A stretch of DNA of 64,000 nt from Protonemura montana (lineage: Eukaryota; Arthropoda; Insecta; Plecoptera; Nemouridae): positions 11,144,151 to 11,208,150 of the forward strand of contig OX387603.1 in assembly GCA_947568835.1 (NCBI GenBank). Reading direction: 5' to 3'. A program made the translations under genes and the position numbers. Within the stretch, counting starts at the first letter, position 1; every line of letters starts with the position of its first letter. This document shows, piece after piece, positions 36,001 through 48,108 of the stretch. Below the pieces are notes generated by a model. It was not told the origin of the DNA. It ran no database searches and saw only the letters and a program-made list of their open reading frames with translations.

Positions 36001-39000
36001 AATTTGGTTATTTTTATAGGAGTAAACAATATTGTTTGAAATTTAATTAAGAAACTCGAAACCGACTGTTCCTAGAAAGACACGGTTATTAATGTATGAA
36101 AATTGGAGCTGTGACTTAAGAAATTAATATTTAAATGTCTTAATATGTGTCCTGATTCAAGTCCCTAATAAACCAGCAGGAAGAAGAGAGACAACTCGAG
36201 ATGGACTTCCAGGCTCGGTGGGCCGAGGAACAGAGGCATGAGGTGATGATAGTAATAATTTAATTTTACTTAAAACAATGTGTTATAGAAAGGTTGCATT
36301 ATTTTTTAATTATTTACATGGCTGTATGTTACATTTGTACACTTTTATCACATACATCACTTATATACTACATATTCAATATACAACAAAGGCATATTTA
36401 TTTTCTTTTAAAAAATTATGCGTCAGGCAGCTAAAAATTCTTTCTCTGAATAAAAGCTGTTAGAGACTAAGAACGTATAATTAAATTGGTTATGATTTAT
36501 GAAACTTATCTTAGAGCAATGCGTTGCGTTGAACAATACAAATTCAGCGTGAGACTTTTCTATTTTACAGGCATTGATGCGGATGGAAGACTCGATGGCA
36601 CCGCCTGTACAAAACTACGAACGACAAGTTATGTTCACCAGAAATGCCAACACTTTTGACCGTCACGAGCGAGAAATGGAGGTTAGTAAATCGACAGTTT
36701 TAATGACATCAGCGGATCTTAGCACACTTGGTTTTGGGCTTGGCTTTTGGTTTTACTTTGGGCTTAGATGCTGATAAAACATTCATTTTTTTGGGATTCC
36801 TAATTTTTTCTGTACAATGAACACTTATAAAACTTATTAGGTTTCTTATTTTCATGTGTTACATTGGATATAGAGCATGAATTTTATAAACAAAAAATCC
36901 TATTACACTTTATTAGGCAAATATATTTATGCATTCAGGAAAACCATTGCATTTCTAGTGTGCATGCTCGTTTAACGGCAGAAAAATTAACCTTTTGCAG
37001 GAACCTCCTGCACGGACATTTGCTGGACAGCCACACTTCTCTGCTCCACCTCCACAGAACGCAGACTTCTATCCCAGGCCCCCAACAAACTCTGCGTTTG
37101 AATCGAGCGACTCGTTCCCTTATCGAAGTCCCGCTCGGCAATGCCCTCCTGGCCACCAGCTGCCTCCCCTTTTCAGCCAACCTCCTCCAATTCTTCCCGT
37201 GCCTCTGGGCCAACACAACCAAGCACCGCCATTACTAAATAAACCTCCTCCCATGCACGGTCAAGGTGTGCCTGGTTTCAACAGGCCTCAAAATTTGAAC
37301 AATCTAGGACCTGCCATGCACAACAAACTTCCCAGCTTTAACAACTTCATCCATCCGTATCATAGTCCAAGCCACTCTTCGTCGAGAGACGAACGACCGT
37401 TTCGCAGCTTGGTGCCACAGTCACCATATCAGAGCCCCACCCATTCCGTTTCATCTGGTTTGCCAGATTTTGATGCGAGACAAACAATTGGTAGACCGAT
37501 TCGCCATGTTTCACCACCTCCGCAGCAGTTGTCGATGAACCCATTCGTCCAGCCAAACCGCAATCAACCCCAAACTCACCAGCAAAACCAACAGCAAACG
37601 ATGCAGAATCGTCGACAAGTCTTGCAAGTCGGTCAACAGTCACAAAAAATGCGACTGGCGGCCGAAAACGGACAGCAAGCTGAGCCCAATCGTCGTGTCG
37701 TGTTATCTAGCAATCTTCAGCAAGTGCGGTCTGCCAATGAAAGCTTGCGGGCGAACCTGCAACAGGTGCGGTCGATTAGTGCTGCTCAGGATCCTGCACT
37801 GCGAGCTCGGCCAATCCAAGAACAAGGACCTAGAATGTCACGTCAGCAAATTACGACACAAAATAAAGCAGCCCCACTAATTAGGCAACAAGCCCCATCA
37901 ATACGCTTGCAGTCCTCATCAACACGACAACCTGGCCCAAGTCGCCAACCTGGCTCTACCTTTAGGCACCCAGGGCCTGCTGCCAGACAACAGCGACCTA
38001 TTCGTCAGCAAGGACCCGCTCTTCGGCAGCAAGGACCCTCTGTCCGCCAGCAAGGACCTTCTGTCCGCCAGCAAGGACCCTTTGTCCCCCAGCAAGGGCC
38101 CTCAATTCGTCTACAAGGACCCTCTGTTCGTCAACAAGGACCCTCTGTACGCCAACAAGGACCCTCTGTTCGCCAACAAGGACCCTCTGTACGCCAACAA
38201 GGACCCACTAACCGACAACGAGGGTTGAACCAACCAGACCAGCAGGCACAAGCGCAAGTAGGGCCGTCTTTGCGTCTTGTATCGGCTACAAAGCGTCACC
38301 AGGGTCCTTTCGAAGATGAGGCGAAGAGAGCAAGGGTGAGTTGCTGTAATTCTATGTATGTTGGTGCGTCCTTTTCTCAGGGTGCTGCAATCTCCTGTTT
38401 TTGGTTTTATCAAAAACTCTAGTTAAATTGGTTGAAATGGTAAAATTTAATGAAACACCAGTTCTCTAGTGTCCCCTATGTTGTAGAAATAGCATTGCGG
38501 TCCATAAATAACTAGTGAGTGGACTGCGGCCTCGTCCGTGCAGTGTCCACTTCATCATTGGTTATTAATTACTGATCAACACGGATTCTGCCTACCTACC
38601 TTACACTTACGGTGTGAATTGTCTGCAGTTGGCTGCCCCAGAGCTGGCCTCTGGTGAAGCTGAGAATCCTTACATGGAGGAGGCAGAAGAAGGCGACGAC
38701 GAGTTGCGCAATTACCGCGCACAGATTGCGAAGCAGAAGAAGCTTCGCGATGCCGTTTTGTTGGCGAAGGAGTCTCGACGGCAACAGGGGGTCAGAGACC
38801 GACTGCTTGCACTTGAGCAGCAGCAGCAGGCAGAGGTCGGAGGTTAGTGAGCATGTTACTACTGGTGTTTTCTGCGGTTATGTTTCTTTCCACGCTAATT
38901 GCTAATGTTATATCTTGGGTTTTAAATGCTGAGAACCTTTTTTGGTCTATATATATGTCCTCTCCTGGTGCTTTCTTCTGAAGTTAACTCACTAGGAAAC

Positions 39001-39982
39001 AGGTTATAAGGCAGCATTATAAAATATTCCTGTTTGGAAGTAGCTTTTCTAAGTTACGGAGAGAAATTCCATACAGCAACACAAATATGTTCAACACTAG
39101 TTGCAGGTTTCAAAATTTAAATCGTTCCATTAAGTCGTTCCAAATGCCTTTTTGTTACATTTTGTGTTTGTAAATGATTTATCCAATGGGTAGCACAAAT
39201 ATTATGGAGTGCTTCCTTTATTGCATTTAAATTTTATTTGTTGTGCTTTTATTCCCAGGTTACCTTTCCAGACAATCCTAAAAAGTTATTTCAATCAAGC
39301 TTAGCGCAGTGCCCTAGAATTGCCCTAGAATGCCCTAGAATTTTAATAATTTGTAAAAAAAGACTGGGAGACAGGATAGAACGTAACTCAACTTTTCGAA
39401 AACAAAAATGCCGGTTGTAAACGATGTAGAGAGTTGCGGTGCAGCCTTGCTCATATTGGTTGCAGAATAAGTGAGCAAGGCTGTAGCGGAAACCATAACA
39501 ACTTTCGCTACAAGCTTTTTTCATTATCATGCATCTGTGAGTTAAGATTCGTTCTATCGACTCCCCAATACTTATGTCTTTAATTAGAGGTTTTTGTTGA
39601 CCTCTGAAGCCAAAAAGGGATGTTAAATTCCTTTGCTTTTCCTCTAGAATCTCATTTATTCTGTTCTTCTTCATGCACTTAAAATATTGTCCTACTAATC
39701 TTAAATTTGAAAAATAAAAAAAAAAACTTGTAAGTTGATTTAATTTGCAACAACAACTTAACTGAAAAATATTCAGTCGATCAAGCCGCGTCTTTTCATT
39801 CTCGCATTATTCTAAAACCTTACCTTACCTCGTCCTTAACAAATTTGACCAGGATCCAGCTTTTGACTATTAATTTTGTTGCAGATCAAGATGCACTTCA
39901 AGTCGGCGAGGCTATCGCTACGATAGTTAACGCACCGTTGATTCAGCGCAGGATGGGACAGAATGGAAACCAAAGGAGGTAG
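30062..39982 (+). CDS. RBM33: RBM33-like RNA-binding protein
   Basis: Twelve coding exons: 30062-30148, 30231-30312, 30952-31146, 31764-32048, 32695-32777, 34105-34269, 35604-35768, 36180-36242, 36571-36681, 37001-38335, 38629-38842, 39885-39982; 960 residues. Vertebrate RBM33 binds GC-rich RNA, promotes nuclear export and recruits the m6A demethylase ALKBH5. Matching parts: the acidic N-terminus (ELGEDDEDALLADDLL), RDRFKSERS followed by IPDSL (human RLRFKTER...IPETL), an RGG-type stretch with GPKRILINPHFQG, long Pro/Gln-rich low complexity, and the coiled Lys/Arg segment RNYRAQIAKQKKLRD...LLAKESRRQQG. Exon 10 holds ten QQGPSVR heptads. No RRM is visible before the stop or downstream, unlike human RBM33. 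Exon 2 has an alternative donor 21 nt downstream and exon 3 a NAGNAG acceptor. A SINE sits in intron 6. Confidence 0.85.
34823..35235 (+). mobile_element. Intact-looking 5S rRNA-derived SINE in RBM33 intron 6
   Basis: The head, about 120 bases (34823-34945), aligns with 5S rRNA: accggttctcgtgagatcat, cgaagttaagcaacactgc and ttggatgggtgacc, with internal promoter boxes in order. The unrelated body runs through ttatcaacctcg, gtaccgtccttcgg and a catcctcataatcatc stretch to gtcgttaaaccccaataatc. It is the reference for the split copy at 25.9-29.1 kb. It lies in the same direction as RBM33. A 142-codon minus-strand open frame across it is incidental. Confidence 0.8.
38006..38215 (+). repeat. 21-bp coding minisatellite, ten units (RBM33 exon 10)
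   Basis: Ten in-frame units encode QQGPSVR variants (ALR, SVR, SVR, FVP, SIR, then LQGPSVR, three SVR, TNR). The later units alternate gtt-cgt/cgc and gta-cgc, a 42-bp higher-order pattern that indicates recent slippage or unequal exchange. Confidence 0.95.
39442..39483. repeat. 12-bp perfect inverted repeat in RBM33 intron 11
   Basis: CAGCCTTGCTCA (39442-39453) pairs with TGAGCAAGGCTG (39472-39483) across an 18-base loop. Nearby, gccctagaat is repeated three times at about 39311-39340. No known element identified. Confidence 0.7.
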
Positions 39983-40179
39983 CTTATGATGGCCAACTAA
40001 TCAACAGTGACTCACGTGCTTCAATTTGTTTGGTAACAATTCTCTGTACCTATAAATTGTTCTGGGATCAGAGACTGAAAATTAGGATATTTGTTTGTGG
40101 TTGTTGCTCTGCAACTAAGCTAAACTTATTGCAGTAGATGAGGCAAGCTAAAACAAGCTAAGACAAGATAAGCCATAAT

Positions 40180-40185
40180 AATAAA
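40180..40185 (+). terminator. Likely RBM33 polyadenylation signal AATAAA
   Basis: First canonical AATAAA after the RBM33 stop, 198 bases downstream, within an A-rich run. Confidence 0.5.
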
Positions 40186-40344
40186 ACATAAAAATATCAG
40201 GGCTTGCTAAAATATCAGTTTAGCTAAAGAAATGTCAAGACATTGATGAAAGGTGGCTTTCAGCTACTAGTTAGCCAGTTCTTACGTAATGTCGCAAGGT
40301 TGCTAATTTTTGTAGTTAAGAGAAAAAGAGTGCACCAGCCATGT

Positions 40345-40884
40345 TGCTACTACCGTTGAGTGTGCAGGTTATAGGTAGAGAGAGAACATTAATTTTCATA
40401 CCTTGATAGAGAAACCGGCACAAGTTACAAAATGTTAGGAGATTTATTTATTTGTCACTTAGCATTCAAACCCCGGTTTAAATAGTTTTTGTCAAAACTA
40501 GTGCCAATATTAGATAAAGCAGACATGAGTCTAAAAACCAAAATAGTTAATGTTGAAGTTTCTGCGTGAACGATGGCCACCAAATGACTACCGTCAAAGA
40601 TGGATGGTGCTGGAAGACGCCGGTAAAAGAAAGAGGCGCAGTTGTTCGGAATTCCCTATTTCTCGAAAGTTACACGCCTTTGAGACTGTTTACGCTAAAA
40701 ATAAACTTTATTAATTTTTACTTCGACGATTAATATTCATGTAACGGTTTGTTAAAAAGGACGGACAAAAGCATCATCTGTATTTGTCTTCCATTACCAC
40801 ATGTGGCCGGCTTCTTTGCTCAGCAGATACCTCAACATTAACATTCTCTCTCCAACTACAACCTGCACACTCAATGCTACTACC
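40345..40884. mobile_element. Non-autonomous DNA transposon with 10-bp target duplication (MULE-like)
   Basis: Direct 10-bp repeats TGCTACTACC at 40345-40354 and 40875-40884 flank an element of about 519 bp. Its ends are inverted repeats: TTGAGTGTGCAGGTT at 40356-40370 is exactly complementary to 40860-40874, and the similarity extends to 32 of 38 bases. Mutator-like elements usually make 8-10-bp target duplications, so this is called MULE-like. The interior has one 54-codon open frame and no transposase. Confidence 0.75.
40550..40714 (+). other. 54-codon open frame inside the MULE-like element
   Basis: ATG at 40550 to TAA at 40712-40714. The product starts MLKFLRERWPPNDYRQRW and is rich in Lys/Arg in its middle (AGKRKRRS). 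No family recognised. It could be captured host sequence, a transposase remnant or chance. Confidence 0.2.
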
Positions 40885-42912
40885 AAAGCCGTCTCCACTT
40901 CATAAAGAACTACATTAACTAACATAAAGAAGCATTACTTTAGCCACCGGCCAAATGGCAGCTGAAGGCTATCCTCAATCAATGGTTGAGGCTTTCAAAC
41001 AATTCAAATGTGAAATCTGACTCTTTCAGGTTTGAACTTTTATACCTTTATTTATTTTCTGTCTGGAATGCCATAGAGAGCACCATCAGTAACATTTTAA
41101 AGACATTGTAACCTCTAAAGCATAATACGAGCGTAGAGTTTTTCTTTTCTGGGTGGGTCTGCAAATGCCTGCTGTGGCCACCTCAATTTTCCTTTTTCAT
41201 ATTACACCCTTGGGTGTTGAGATTTTGAGGACTACTATGTAAATACTAAACTCATCTAAAAGTCTTAATTATAGTGACTTTATGCTAAGATTCCTGATAA
41301 TGATTAGTTTCTGCTACGCACATCTAATAGAGCAAAGCTAGTGCAAAGTGTGGCTCTGTCTACTAAAATGCCAACCACAACAATTTTGGATTTTGGTTAT
41401 AAAAAACCCCCATTTAAATTTGAATGCTTGCAGGTTTTGGTAGCAAGTTGATTTAGGAGTGAGGCATGCTAAAGGACCATTCCTGAAATTAGGCTCATTT
41501 TAGTGTCGTATGCTTGGCAATCATTTTTGAACAGTTCTTCTTTACTGCTTAACTTTCATAAATGAACTATATGTTGTTAATAAAAGTTAAGTTACCGACC
41601 ATAGCCTTGCGAGATACCTGCAAATAACAATTTCTGATTATACTATGTTGAATTTGTAATGCTATAAAGTACAATTTTCATTGCAGGTCTGGTGTTTACT
41701 TTTTACCAGTCCTTTCCGTCCTTTTATAAGAGGTTGGTTGCCAAGTGACATGGTCCTGCCTCGGTATTAGTTGGACGGTAATGAGGTTAACATGTGAATT
41801 GAAATGGAAAGGTATTCCTACAAAAAATGTAGAAGGGTTTGTGAGTAGTAGACAAGCTTGTCACTGTAGGTGTGGAAATTAATAGATTGTGCAGTGGATA
41901 TCTCCAATCTGACAATATTTTTCTTTTATCTGGCTTAAACAGTCCGCATTATGACATTTCAAAAACTAATTGGGAATTGAGCTTTGTATTTTCTCTCGTA
42001 CATGAGCCTAATTTATCCCAGGAAATTGTTCGGCAATCACGTGAAGATAATCTCATGCTCGGTGTTTTGTAGTTGTTTAATGGACTGCATTGATCAGAAT
42101 ATCCACACATAAAATACACAGTTGTACCAATCTGTGGTTGTACGTTGTTATAAGTCTGCTTACACTTATTCGACTGTTTGTTTTTGCCATGAGTGCTTTC
42201 ACAGTAAAAAATATCAATCGATTTTTGGTAGCGTTTGTTGATAGTACTCACTTGCCCTCTCAATTCCCTCCTTCAAGATGAGCATAGTGATGGGATGGTT
42301 CCACCACCGGCGGCTACGGCCGATTCCTTTCCATTCCTAGCCGCCCTAAAAAATTAAGAAAAATAGGGCAAAGATTGTAACTCCGTGTGAAGCGAAGTGA
42401 AGAGAGAGAGAGATGGAGAGAGAAATTCTTTCCGGATTAACTTAAAAAACTTGTAGGCCATATAGGACATCCACAGTCAACATGTACAATGTACCAAACA
42501 AAAAATACCAAATTTCTTGCACTGCCTAATGTCGTGAGAAGGTCCAACAACGGGGTGAAGGCTAAGCGAATTAACATCCTAGCTTTAAGAGTTGAGAGAA
42601 ATCATATCAATGCTAGGTAAATACATACGAGCAGTACTTATTTTTTATAGTATTTTCTCCATAAAAACCAGGCGATACGCATTTTAATTGTTTATCGTGC
42701 CTGGCCTGTGGATCCATAGTGCGCAAGCATTAGCAATTGATACAATTACAGAATTGGCGCCTGCACAGTGACCACACTGTATACACCGAGACGTGGCCAC
42801 CTCAAATCAATTGATATCGCGCTCCATTATGATAAGACACTATATCGACGGATACCAAAAGTGATATCACCAATCTGACAATCACTGCCACAGCGACGTG
42901 TCCCCAGTGATC
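40885..42912. other. Intergenic region between RBM33 and the esterase-like gene
   Basis: AT-rich sequence with no recognisable exon, RRM or repeat family. An imperfect (GA)n stretch lies at about 42400-42422. The promoter of the esterase-like gene should lie in the last few hundred bases; no convincing TATA box was identified. Confidence 0.5.
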
Positions 42913-45900
42913 ATGTTGTTCATCACAGTGCTCCTCGTCATCTTTTCAACGGCAACCTCATCGATGCCGCCGCGACCAGTCGTGACTACCTCGGATGGCG
43001 CTCTTCGGGGTACAACGATGACCACCCTCGGGGGTCGTACCGTGTACGCTTTCCTTGGTGTTCCGTACGCGCGACCTCCGTTGGCTGAACTCAGGTTTCA
43101 GGTATGCCACGACGGCGACCCTACGAGTTCAGTGACGGACTTGCAAAATTGCGAAGGACGTATACACAGTGTTAATCTCATAGCTACGGCATACTCCACA
43201 GACTTCTGAAATTTGCGTCAATTCTAATGAGAAACAAACTGGATGGGGTTTTGAAATTGTCTTTTCCACAATCTTACATCATTCACGATTAAGTTGAACA
43301 GTGCGTTTCAGTAAGATTGTGGAACAGGCCGGTTCATCTTGGACAGCTGCCTTATTTCGCCCCTTAGCAATATTTTATGAAAAATGTTGCGTTGCACTGG
43401 CCTCTCACTGGCGCTGGGAAAGAAGAGCCTCATCTTGACTACAGAGTTAAGAAATATACTATTTCGATTACTTTTTAACAATCTCCAAACTCAATACCCA
43501 ATTGACGATTGCAGCTACACTAATTTCGAGTGATCCGTTCGGGAAATCTGCACGAAAATTACATCACTAACCCCTACCCATTGCCAGGAAGTTATTTTTT
43601 TCCGGTACCCTCGCTAACGCGTCTTGTGCTTGTCTTACAGCCGCCAAAGAGGCCAGAGCCTTGGGAAGGTGTGCGCGACGCTGCGAAGGACGGCGACCGC
43701 TGCGCGCAGCTCACCTTTCCGGAACGAGATTTCGATGGGTCAGAGGACTGCCTATTTCTCAGCGTCTACACGACCCAAGTGAGAAGGGACTCGATCTATA
43801 CCCAGACTCAACGAACAACCGCTTGTTGATCCCATTCTCCTGGCCAATATAGTTATTTAATTAAAACGATGTATACCTACCTAGATAACTGCTGATGCAC
43901 ATGCTTATATCGTATGTAAGCACTCCTTATCGTATGTACACCCCGCTATGCACTATAACTGTGATTTTACTCCTTATCAACAACCGATTTTATCCAGTTC
44001 CAACTTACAACCATCTTCCTATATTTGTTTTATATGATCTGACATTGTGTCACTTTTTCACTTTTTTTGGTTCGTTCCTCCCTTGTCCCTACTGAAACAG
44101 GCAACGGGCTGCAACTGCAATGTCTCACCATGGAATGAAAGGCACTTATGACATAACCATGCCTGCGGCTGATTTGTTACGACTAGAGTTGAGATCGTTC
44201 TCTTTGTCGTCCAATTCTGAATAAATGAGCCTCAGTGCCCAGTGGCAAGAGGCATCTGATCAGATTTTTAGAAAAAAAAACATTGGTTGGTGTCCCCTGT
44301 CATGTACACGCGAGTAGAATGCTTCCACACATCTAAAAGTGCAGCATGAAGACAGGTCAATATTGTCCAACAGCTTCCCACGGAGGGCACAGACCTGCCT
44401 CAAGAGGACCTTCATGACGTCGTTGTACTGTTACACGGAGGCAGCTTCCAAAATGGAGCAGGGGACAGCCTTGCTTTCATGCCCGACCACCTCCTCGACC
44501 ACCCTATCGTGCTGGTCGGCGTCAACTATCGCCTCGGGCCCATTGGTAATACTCGCCGTTGATGTCCTGTCTATCAATCATTCGTGGGACACTCGATGAA
44601 AAGTTACTCTGTTGCTCACTCAAATCAATTTTGAACTATCGCTGGTAAAATTATTGTTGTTTCTCCCCGAGGCCTCAAGACATGGACTATTGACCTCTGT
44701 GATCTATTGACTCTCATCTGCATATAATGGGGGTTGGGGAGGAGGGGAAATAACGTGCCATGTAAATTCCCGAGGATATCATGGGTAGGTATCGATGAAA
44801 ATCCTCCCTGACTTAACCCTTGACCGTCACCCACAGGCTTCCTGGCCACCAATGACGAGCACGCCCTCGGCAATGCGGGACTGAAGGACCAGGTAGAAGC
44901 ACTGCACTGGGTACATCGTCACATCCACGCATTCGGGGGCAACGCGGGCTCCGTGACCCTTCTGGGCGCCCAGGCTGGGGCGTCTTCGGCCCATCTACAC
45001 GTATTGTCGCCACTCTCGAGGGATCGCTTCCACGGCGTCATATCGATGTCCGGTACCGCGCTCTCGCCTTCTGCGCTTGTGTCAACGCCCGTTGCCAAGC
45101 AAAGGGCCATCCAGTTGGGAAAACTCGTCGGATGCGATAAAGAGGTTGGTCGGAGGAAGACACTGAGAAAGAGAGGAATTGTTGTTTTTCACCAATGTTC
45201 ATAGCCCTAATATTGTATAATATCAGGCAGAAGCAAGCTAGTTGTACCGTTGTACTAAAACTTTTATATGGGCTTTGCAAGTAAAAAGTCGAGCCGAAAT
45301 TGACCCAAATAAAGAATACGACCAAGTAGATCAAGGCTGCACGCATCACTATTGCCCTGATTCCAACTACGTTAATCTACGCCTTCAACTTTGCAGACTG
45401 GTCTAGTAGAGTGTCTGAGGCGCGTGCCCGCTAAAGAGCTGGTGGAGACAGCCCCGAAGACGTTGGAGTGGCCGACTGACTACTCGCACGCGTTTGGCCC
45501 CGTCGTCGAGCCCCCCGTCCCCGGAAAGAGGGCCTTCCTGCCCCTGGATCCAGTACGCATGATGACCGACCTGCCGGCAGGGCCGCACGGCAGGTGGCGT
45601 AAGCCCTGGCTTGTTGGGGTAGCCTCGCACGAAGGCCTGCCGTTTGCACTGCGTGAGTCACGAGTCTCGCCCTACGCTGATTTAGTATTCAAAGTTTCTG
45701 AATGTGTATTGATGCAACCCGATGTGTTTTTACCCGCTTGAAAGCGTTTTTGTTGCATACCACAAAGATTAAGTCGAGTAGAGAATTGCAAGTAATTCTT
45801 TACTGTAAAGCCAGGTTAAATCCAATTTTTCTTAAAGGAATGGGGGTATTCCAGAATCTGAGAGTATTTCTTTTCTCTAAGGTATAACAGCGGTATAACC

Positions 45901-47643
45901 CTTTCTGGCCACCCCCTAATGTAGCCCCCGGCTCCTTTGCCGCCCTCTCCCTCTTTCTGGGAGTATTGGGACAAGTGTTTGGCAGAATCTTCATTAATCC
46001 TTTCGCCTTTCATCCTGACAGAGGCAATGGTGTTCCCGTACATCATGACAGCGCTCAAGTCTGACCCCGGCAAGTACGTGCCTCTTTTCCTGGGGATGGA
46101 GGAGGCCGACGAAGCTCTCGGACTACGCGCCTGGGATTTCTACCTTCGCAACAAGACGCTGGCCTATGGGACGATGTCGGAGCTGGCTGAGGTCAGTGCA
46201 GCGTGAAAAGAGGGGATTACAATCTTCTTGATTGACCCCTGCGTGTTTTAGGGTACAGGGTAGAATCCCATTTATTCCTGTGTTGCTTTGGCTACTTGAA
46301 ACTAAACAAGTAGTTGCTGTTAATACTAGAAATACCTAAGGTAGTACTATTAACCTTCCCAAGTTCCTAGTTTTCTTCAGAAAAGCCTCTCTGGTCTAGC
46401 CTCTCTGGAATTATCTTCTTTGTTCTTTGTTGTTATCTTCTCCGGTAAGTTTGATTAAAATTGTAGCACAGAATCATCGTGTGAGCAGCATAAGCCAAAG
46501 TAAGTCGATACCTAATCTATTTAGCCCATTTTTTGTAAAGTAAGCTCGTATCGTATCACGTGTGTAATGATTAACTGATACAGGTTATTTTTATGAAAGA
46601 GAAAAGCTTAGAGCACCGACTGTATATAATCATTCAAATTATTATCATTAATCAAAAGTCGGCTTTTCTCAATGCCAAAACTCAGGTAGGTAAACTAATT
46701 ATGTTTAGAAAAACACCAAGGAGAATGTATTGCTTTTCAATGCCACCTAGCACTGTTTGCTGCCAACTGAAAGTAAGTCTAAAAGGAAAGAAAATTAGTC
46801 TCAAATTTTTGATTGCCCATAGATGGTATCCGACTACACAGTACTGCGTGGGGTGTGGCGAAGCGTTGCCCTGGTCGGTGATCGGCTGCCTGTGTTTGCA
46901 TACCGCTTTTCATACGACCGTCGTTCAGCACGTATGTCGTTGGGCGTTCCACAAGGAGACGACCTCGAGTACCTGTTCCCTAACATCCTTGCTGGCAAGA
47001 AGCGAACATATCGCGAGAGTGAGCTGCCAACAGTGCGCAGACTCGCCAAAATAGTAGCAACATTTGCCAAGCACGGGTATGTGAATGGCTGGATTTGGGA
47101 AGGTTTTGGAATCCAAGTTCTTAAGAGCTTTTTATGTTCTAACTAAAGTTGCTTTTATCTAACGATGAGAAATGAAAGACAAGATCAGATGTGGTATCTG
47201 CGTAACTCACAGAGACAATTCTTAGGGAGATATTAGAAACCAATCTATCTTAAATTAGCAAAAGTTCCTCACTTGACAAGATTAATCAAGATATTGGCAA
47301 TGCATTTGGCAACTTGTTGTTCCTAATACTCCTCTCTCTCATTGCCCAAACACAACAAAAAATAAGACTCAGATCAACAAACAAGTTTAATGTATAACGA
47401 AATAAAAAAAACACTAGGGTATAATACATGTTCATGACAATGTGAGTGTTTTGCAGGGACCCCACACCAGAGGGCAGCACTCTCCTCGGAGCTGACCGGC
47501 TCTGGCCACAAGCCACTGCAGAGAGTTTCGAGTTTGTCGACATTGCCAGCGAGTTCACAGTGCATGAGGGATTCTACCCCGATCGCATGGCCTTCTGGGA
47601 GGACGTTCTCCCGACCACCAAGACAAAACATGACGAACTTTGA
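42913..47643 (+). CDS. Catalytically dead, ER-retained carboxylesterase-like protein
   Basis: Eight exons: 42913-43101, 43641-43778, 44374-44545, 44837-45144, 45397-45652, 46022-46191, 46823-47076, 47457-47643; 557 residues, the usual family length. Signal peptide at residues 1-18. Type-B carboxylesterase hallmarks are clear: GGRTVYAFLGVPYARPP, RFQPPKRPEPW, SEDCLFLSVY, oxyanion-hole HGGSF (130-134), GNAGLKDQVEALHWV, FGGNAGSVTLLG. The nucleophile elbow reads GAQAG (210-214), so the catalytic Ser is Gln212. The acid is kept (HEG, Glu348), but the catalytic His in the usual GxxHGDDLxYLF motif is Gln455 (GVPQGDDLEYLF). The chain ends KHDEL, a canonical ER-retrieval signal. It should therefore lie in the ER lumen without hydrolase activity, perhaps as a binding or chaperone protein. 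Start chosen at the first ATG; an upstream in-frame GTG is not used. Confidence 0.92.
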
Positions 47644-47916
47644 GTCTGATTTTCGAGTTATTAAACCTCTTTTACACAAAAAAAAAATGCAATTGCCGTG
47701 GCAATTACCGAAAAGCTTACCTAATTGACTCCGAGATTTGTCTCGCTCATTTTTCTCCCACGTTCCTCACCACCTTTAACCCGCAATTATTTAATAACTT
47801 TTATAAAGAAAAATGCTGCTTGCAAGTCTGATTGGTAATTAAAGTATGGTAATACATTTTTTTAGTACTGCCACTGTAGCTCGTTTTTTTCTGTGAGCCT
47901 CATAGCATGACAAGAT

Positions 47917-47922
47917 TTTATT
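47917..47922 (-). terminator. Likely CCDC50 polyadenylation signal AATAAA
   Basis: Minus-strand AATAAA 187 bases beyond the CCDC50 stop codon, in the 465-bp gap between the convergent esterase-like and CCDC50 genes. Confidence 0.5.
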
Positions 47923-48108
47923 TTCTAATTGAAGGTATTGTATAAATTTTACATTGAAAACAGCTGCATTAGTTGCCACACATCCTATAGTTCTTGATGT
48001 TACATTTGTTCTCATGACTCAGCCTCTCAGTCAACACTTGTTCCACTGATCCAGTATTTCTCAATAACAATAACAAATCACTTCCATGCCCAGCAAGGCT
48101 GGTCTAGG

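Noticed and set aside
39291-39674. 127-codon minus-strand open frame
   Set aside because: It sits within RBM33 intron 11, has no recognisable domain, and includes a simple inverted repeat. Probably chance or transposon debris.
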